The translations under genes were made by a program, and so were the position numbers. Below are positions 6,336 through 7,525 of a stretch of DNA of 7,525 nucleotides, piece by piece. The stretch is taken from the NCBI GenBank assembly GCA_002506485.1, contig DAXQ01000041.1:3204-10728 (forward strand), read 5' to 3'. Numbering within the stretch: the first letter of the stretch is position 1; each line of letters opens with the position of its first letter. The notes beneath the pieces were generated by a model. That model was not told the DNA's origin. It made no database searches and was given only the letters and a program-made list of their open reading frames with translations. The stretch comes from Euryarchaeota archaeon UBA136 (GTDB lineage Archaea; Thermoplasmatota; Poseidoniia; MGIII; CG-Epi1).

Positions 6336-7042
6336 TAATAGGTCTCTACTTAGATGATTTTTCACTATTAAACAGGATAACCAGTAAAATCAGAAGCAAG
6401 GAATTCATATTAAGGCATATCAAAGAAATACCTCCAAATGACAAAAATATCTCGGTAATTATTTCCAAGGATAGGATCCATGACTGTAATTTGCCACAAG
6501 TACAGCCTAAAAATCTAGAAATATTGGAACTAAGAATAAGGTGTGCGTTCTATGATTGCCACGAATTGATAGCAGGTATAGATCCAGGAGGGACAAATGG
6601 ACTGGCAGTTGTAGGGAGCAACAGAATACTATACCAAAATGAATTTGAAAATATTGATAATTTAGTCCGAATCATTAAGACAATAAACGAAGAGCTAGGA
6701 TTGAATTTAATAAAAATAGGAACGGGATCACCACCAGAAAGAAATCAAATAATAAATTCTCTTCAGAGATTCTCAAACTTAATAAAACTGGTAAGTGAAA
6801 ACCATAGTGGTAGTGGAAGTCATGCCGCTGCGGCTACTAGGATTGCCCTTAGAAAAGAAGTCTTGGAAAAGCCGAAAGATTATGAACCCCGAGGTGGAGA
6901 AATTGCATGGGTTCAACAAGAATCACGAAGATTGTCAAAGGGCCTTGTCACCATTGATAAGAAATTAGCACACCAAATACTGGTTGGTAAAATCAACATG
7001 TCTGATGCAATCAAAAAGTATACCAACAAAATTAAGATGTAA
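6332..7042 (+). CDS. RuvC/YqgF-like RNase H-fold protein, function unknown
   Basis: A 236-aa protein with two parts. Residues 1-75 look like a small alpha/beta domain of no recognised family, beginning I-I-G-L-Y-L-D-D. From about 79 it resembles the RNase H-like fold of RuvC and YqgF: strand 1 with I-A-G-I-D-P-G-G (79-86; Asp83 or neighbouring numbering as catalytic candidate), T-N-G-L-A-V-V strand 2, a conserved-looking I-G-T-G-S-P-P-E-R-N turn (129-138), strand 4 ending L-V-S-E-N-H (153-158), and a final helix G-S-H-A-A-A-A-T-R-I-A-L-R-K (162-175). Asp and Glu at the ends of strands 1 and 4 fit the catalytic layout of this superfamily; a clear final Asp is not obvious (His stands in that region), so activity is uncertain. 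GTG 6332 is chosen because it overlaps the EndA stop as GTGA; TTG 6320 would add four residues. It is third in the operon behind GINS51 and EndA, which suggests a role in replication, repair or RNA processing, by inference only. Confidence 0.6.
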   Translation: MIIGLYLDDFSLLNRITSKIRSKEFILRHIKEIPPNDKNISVIISKDRIHDCNLPQVQPKNLEILELRIRCAFYDCHELIAGIDPGGTNGLAVVGSNRILYQNEFENIDNLVRIIKTINEELGLNLIKIGTGSPPERNQIINSLQRFSNLIKLVSENHSGSGSHAAAATRIALRKEVLEKPKDYEPRGGEIAWVQQESRRLSKGLVTIDKKLAHQILVGKINMSDAIKKYTNKIKM

Positions 7043-7047
7043 AATTG

Positions 7048-7061
7048 AAATACCCGTATTT
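7048..7061. terminator. Inverted repeat between convergent stop codons
   Basis: AAATAC-CC-GTATTT is a perfect 6-base inverted repeat. It lies between the stop of the RuvC-like gene (7040..7042) and the stop of the RND transporter (7061..7063), and touches the latter. T-rich sequence follows on the plus strand (TTATGTTTCT), and an A/T-rich stretch on the other. It may help end transcription from both sides. The stem is short and AT-rich and the two-base loop is tight, so it is a weak candidate. Confidence 0.3.
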
Positions 7062-7525
7062 TATGTTTCTAGACTGTCTTCGGCTTTACTATCAGCCTCA
7101 CGGTCGGGTCGTTCATCATTTCCCTTTCCAAGATTGGTGTATCTGGCCCAAAGAACCAAGATACTTGGCAAGACCCATACGGAGGAGAGGAAGGAATAGA
7201 AGATCGTCAGGGCGGTCATTGTCCCAAATTGTTTCATTGGGGGCAGTATCGCAAAAAACAGGACCCCGAATCCCAGAACAGTTGTCATGGCCGCCCCGAA
7301 TAGCGCCGACCCCGTATTCTTGACGGTATTGTTCACCGCCTTCTCCAAGGAATGATGGTGTTCCATCTCCTCTATGAATCTATGTGAGATATGAATCGCA
7401 TAGGTGACTCCCAGTCCCACGGTCAAGGCCCCAATCAGGATTGTGAATACGTTCAGTGCATATCCAATGGCCACCATTGTCCCCAGGATCCAAACCAGAA
7501 CCAGCAGGACCGGTATCATCGTGAG
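7061..7525 (-). CDS. RND-superfamily (MMPL/HAE3-like) membrane transporter, C-terminal part
   Basis: The last 154 residues of a larger protein whose start lies beyond the right edge; the frame is open to the last base (L-T precede the first visible Met). It contains about four hydrophobic helices (roughly 3-20, 21-40, 73-94, 99-124). Typical RND marks are G-L-G-V-T-Y-A-I-H-I-S-H-R-F-I-E-E after the second helix, then an amphipathic stretch, then T-G-S-A-L-F-G-A-A-M-T-T-V-L-G-F-G, and a final helix ending V-L-P-S-I-L-V-L-W. This is the C-terminal sterol-sensing-like helix bundle of RND permeases, which export lipids, hydrophobic compounds or drugs using ion gradients. The usual Asp in the G-x-G-V-D-Y motif is Thr here. 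A short charged cytosolic tail closes the protein. Its GC content (a sampled line is 62%) is far above the neighbouring operon (28-33% in sampled lines). It converges on the RuvC-like gene with an 18-base gap. Confidence 0.85.
   Translation of the reverse strand, partial: LTMIPVLLVLVWILGTMVAIGYALNVFTILIGALTVGLGVTYAIHISHRFIEEMEHHHSLEKAVNNTVKNTGSALFGAAMTTVLGFGVLFFAILPPMKQFGTMTALTIFYSFLSSVWVLPSILVLWARYTNLGKGNDERPDREADSKAEDSLET

Noticed and set aside
7045..7323. Plus-strand open frames over the right edge
   Set aside because: They are antisense to the RND transporter, which has clear family motifs; the frames look like products of high GC.
1..7525. CRISPR array, tRNA/rRNA genes, insertion sequences, integrase or attachment sites
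   Set aside because: No spaced direct repeats, cloverleaf, transposase motif or terminal inverted repeats were found by eye, and nearly all sequence is coding.

Overview
The window looks archaeal, most likely a euryarchaeon of the Thermoplasmatota type. Marine Group II/III-like lineages would fit, but nothing here fixes the lineage. The evidence is an archaeal GINS51 replication subunit, a two-repeat (alpha2-style) tRNA-splicing endonuclease, a TATA/BRE-like element placed for leaderless transcription, and an RND-superfamily permease of the kind common in archaea. It holds six substantial protein genes plus the first codons of a seventh. I see no rRNA, tRNA, CRISPR array, insertion sequence or other mobile element. 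No gap is longer than about 80 bases.

Left part, minus strand (about 4923 down to 51): a two-gene McrBC-like module. The upstream gene (4887..2137) encodes a 916-aa protein with a cytosolic zinc ribbon, about ten membrane helices, an acidic linker and a McrB-family AAA+ domain. One base after its stop begins the second gene (2135..51). This is a 694-aa McrC/DUF2357-like protein with a predicted Ig-like N-terminus, a PD-(D/E)xK-type nuclease motif (P-E ... E-A-K) and a long, very acidic tail. Together they look like a membrane-anchored relative of McrBC restriction. The membrane region takes the place of the usual N-terminal DNA-recognition domain. This is the strongest candidate for an undescribed system in the window. 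Beyond it, at the left edge on the same strand, lie the first codons of a probable glyceraldehyde-3-phosphate dehydrogenase (M-I-K-V-G-I-N-G), with a TATA-like element at leaderless spacing.

Middle to right, plus strand (4966..7042): a compact operon of GINS51, tRNA-splicing endonuclease EndA and a RuvC/YqgF-like RNase H-fold protein of unknown function. Both junctions appear to be 4-base stop/start overlaps. EndA seems to begin at a rare CTG codon (CTGA overlap) behind a Shine-Dalgarno-like GAGGTG. The third gene begins at GTG (GTGA overlap). The operon joins DNA replication, tRNA processing and a possible nuclease.

Right edge, minus strand (7525..7061): the C-terminal part of an RND/MMPL-type transporter, convergent with the operon and clearly GC-richer than everything to its left. 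A small inverted repeat lies between the two convergent stop codons.

The McrBC-like pair and the GINS51 operon are divergent and share an intergenic region of about 80 bases.
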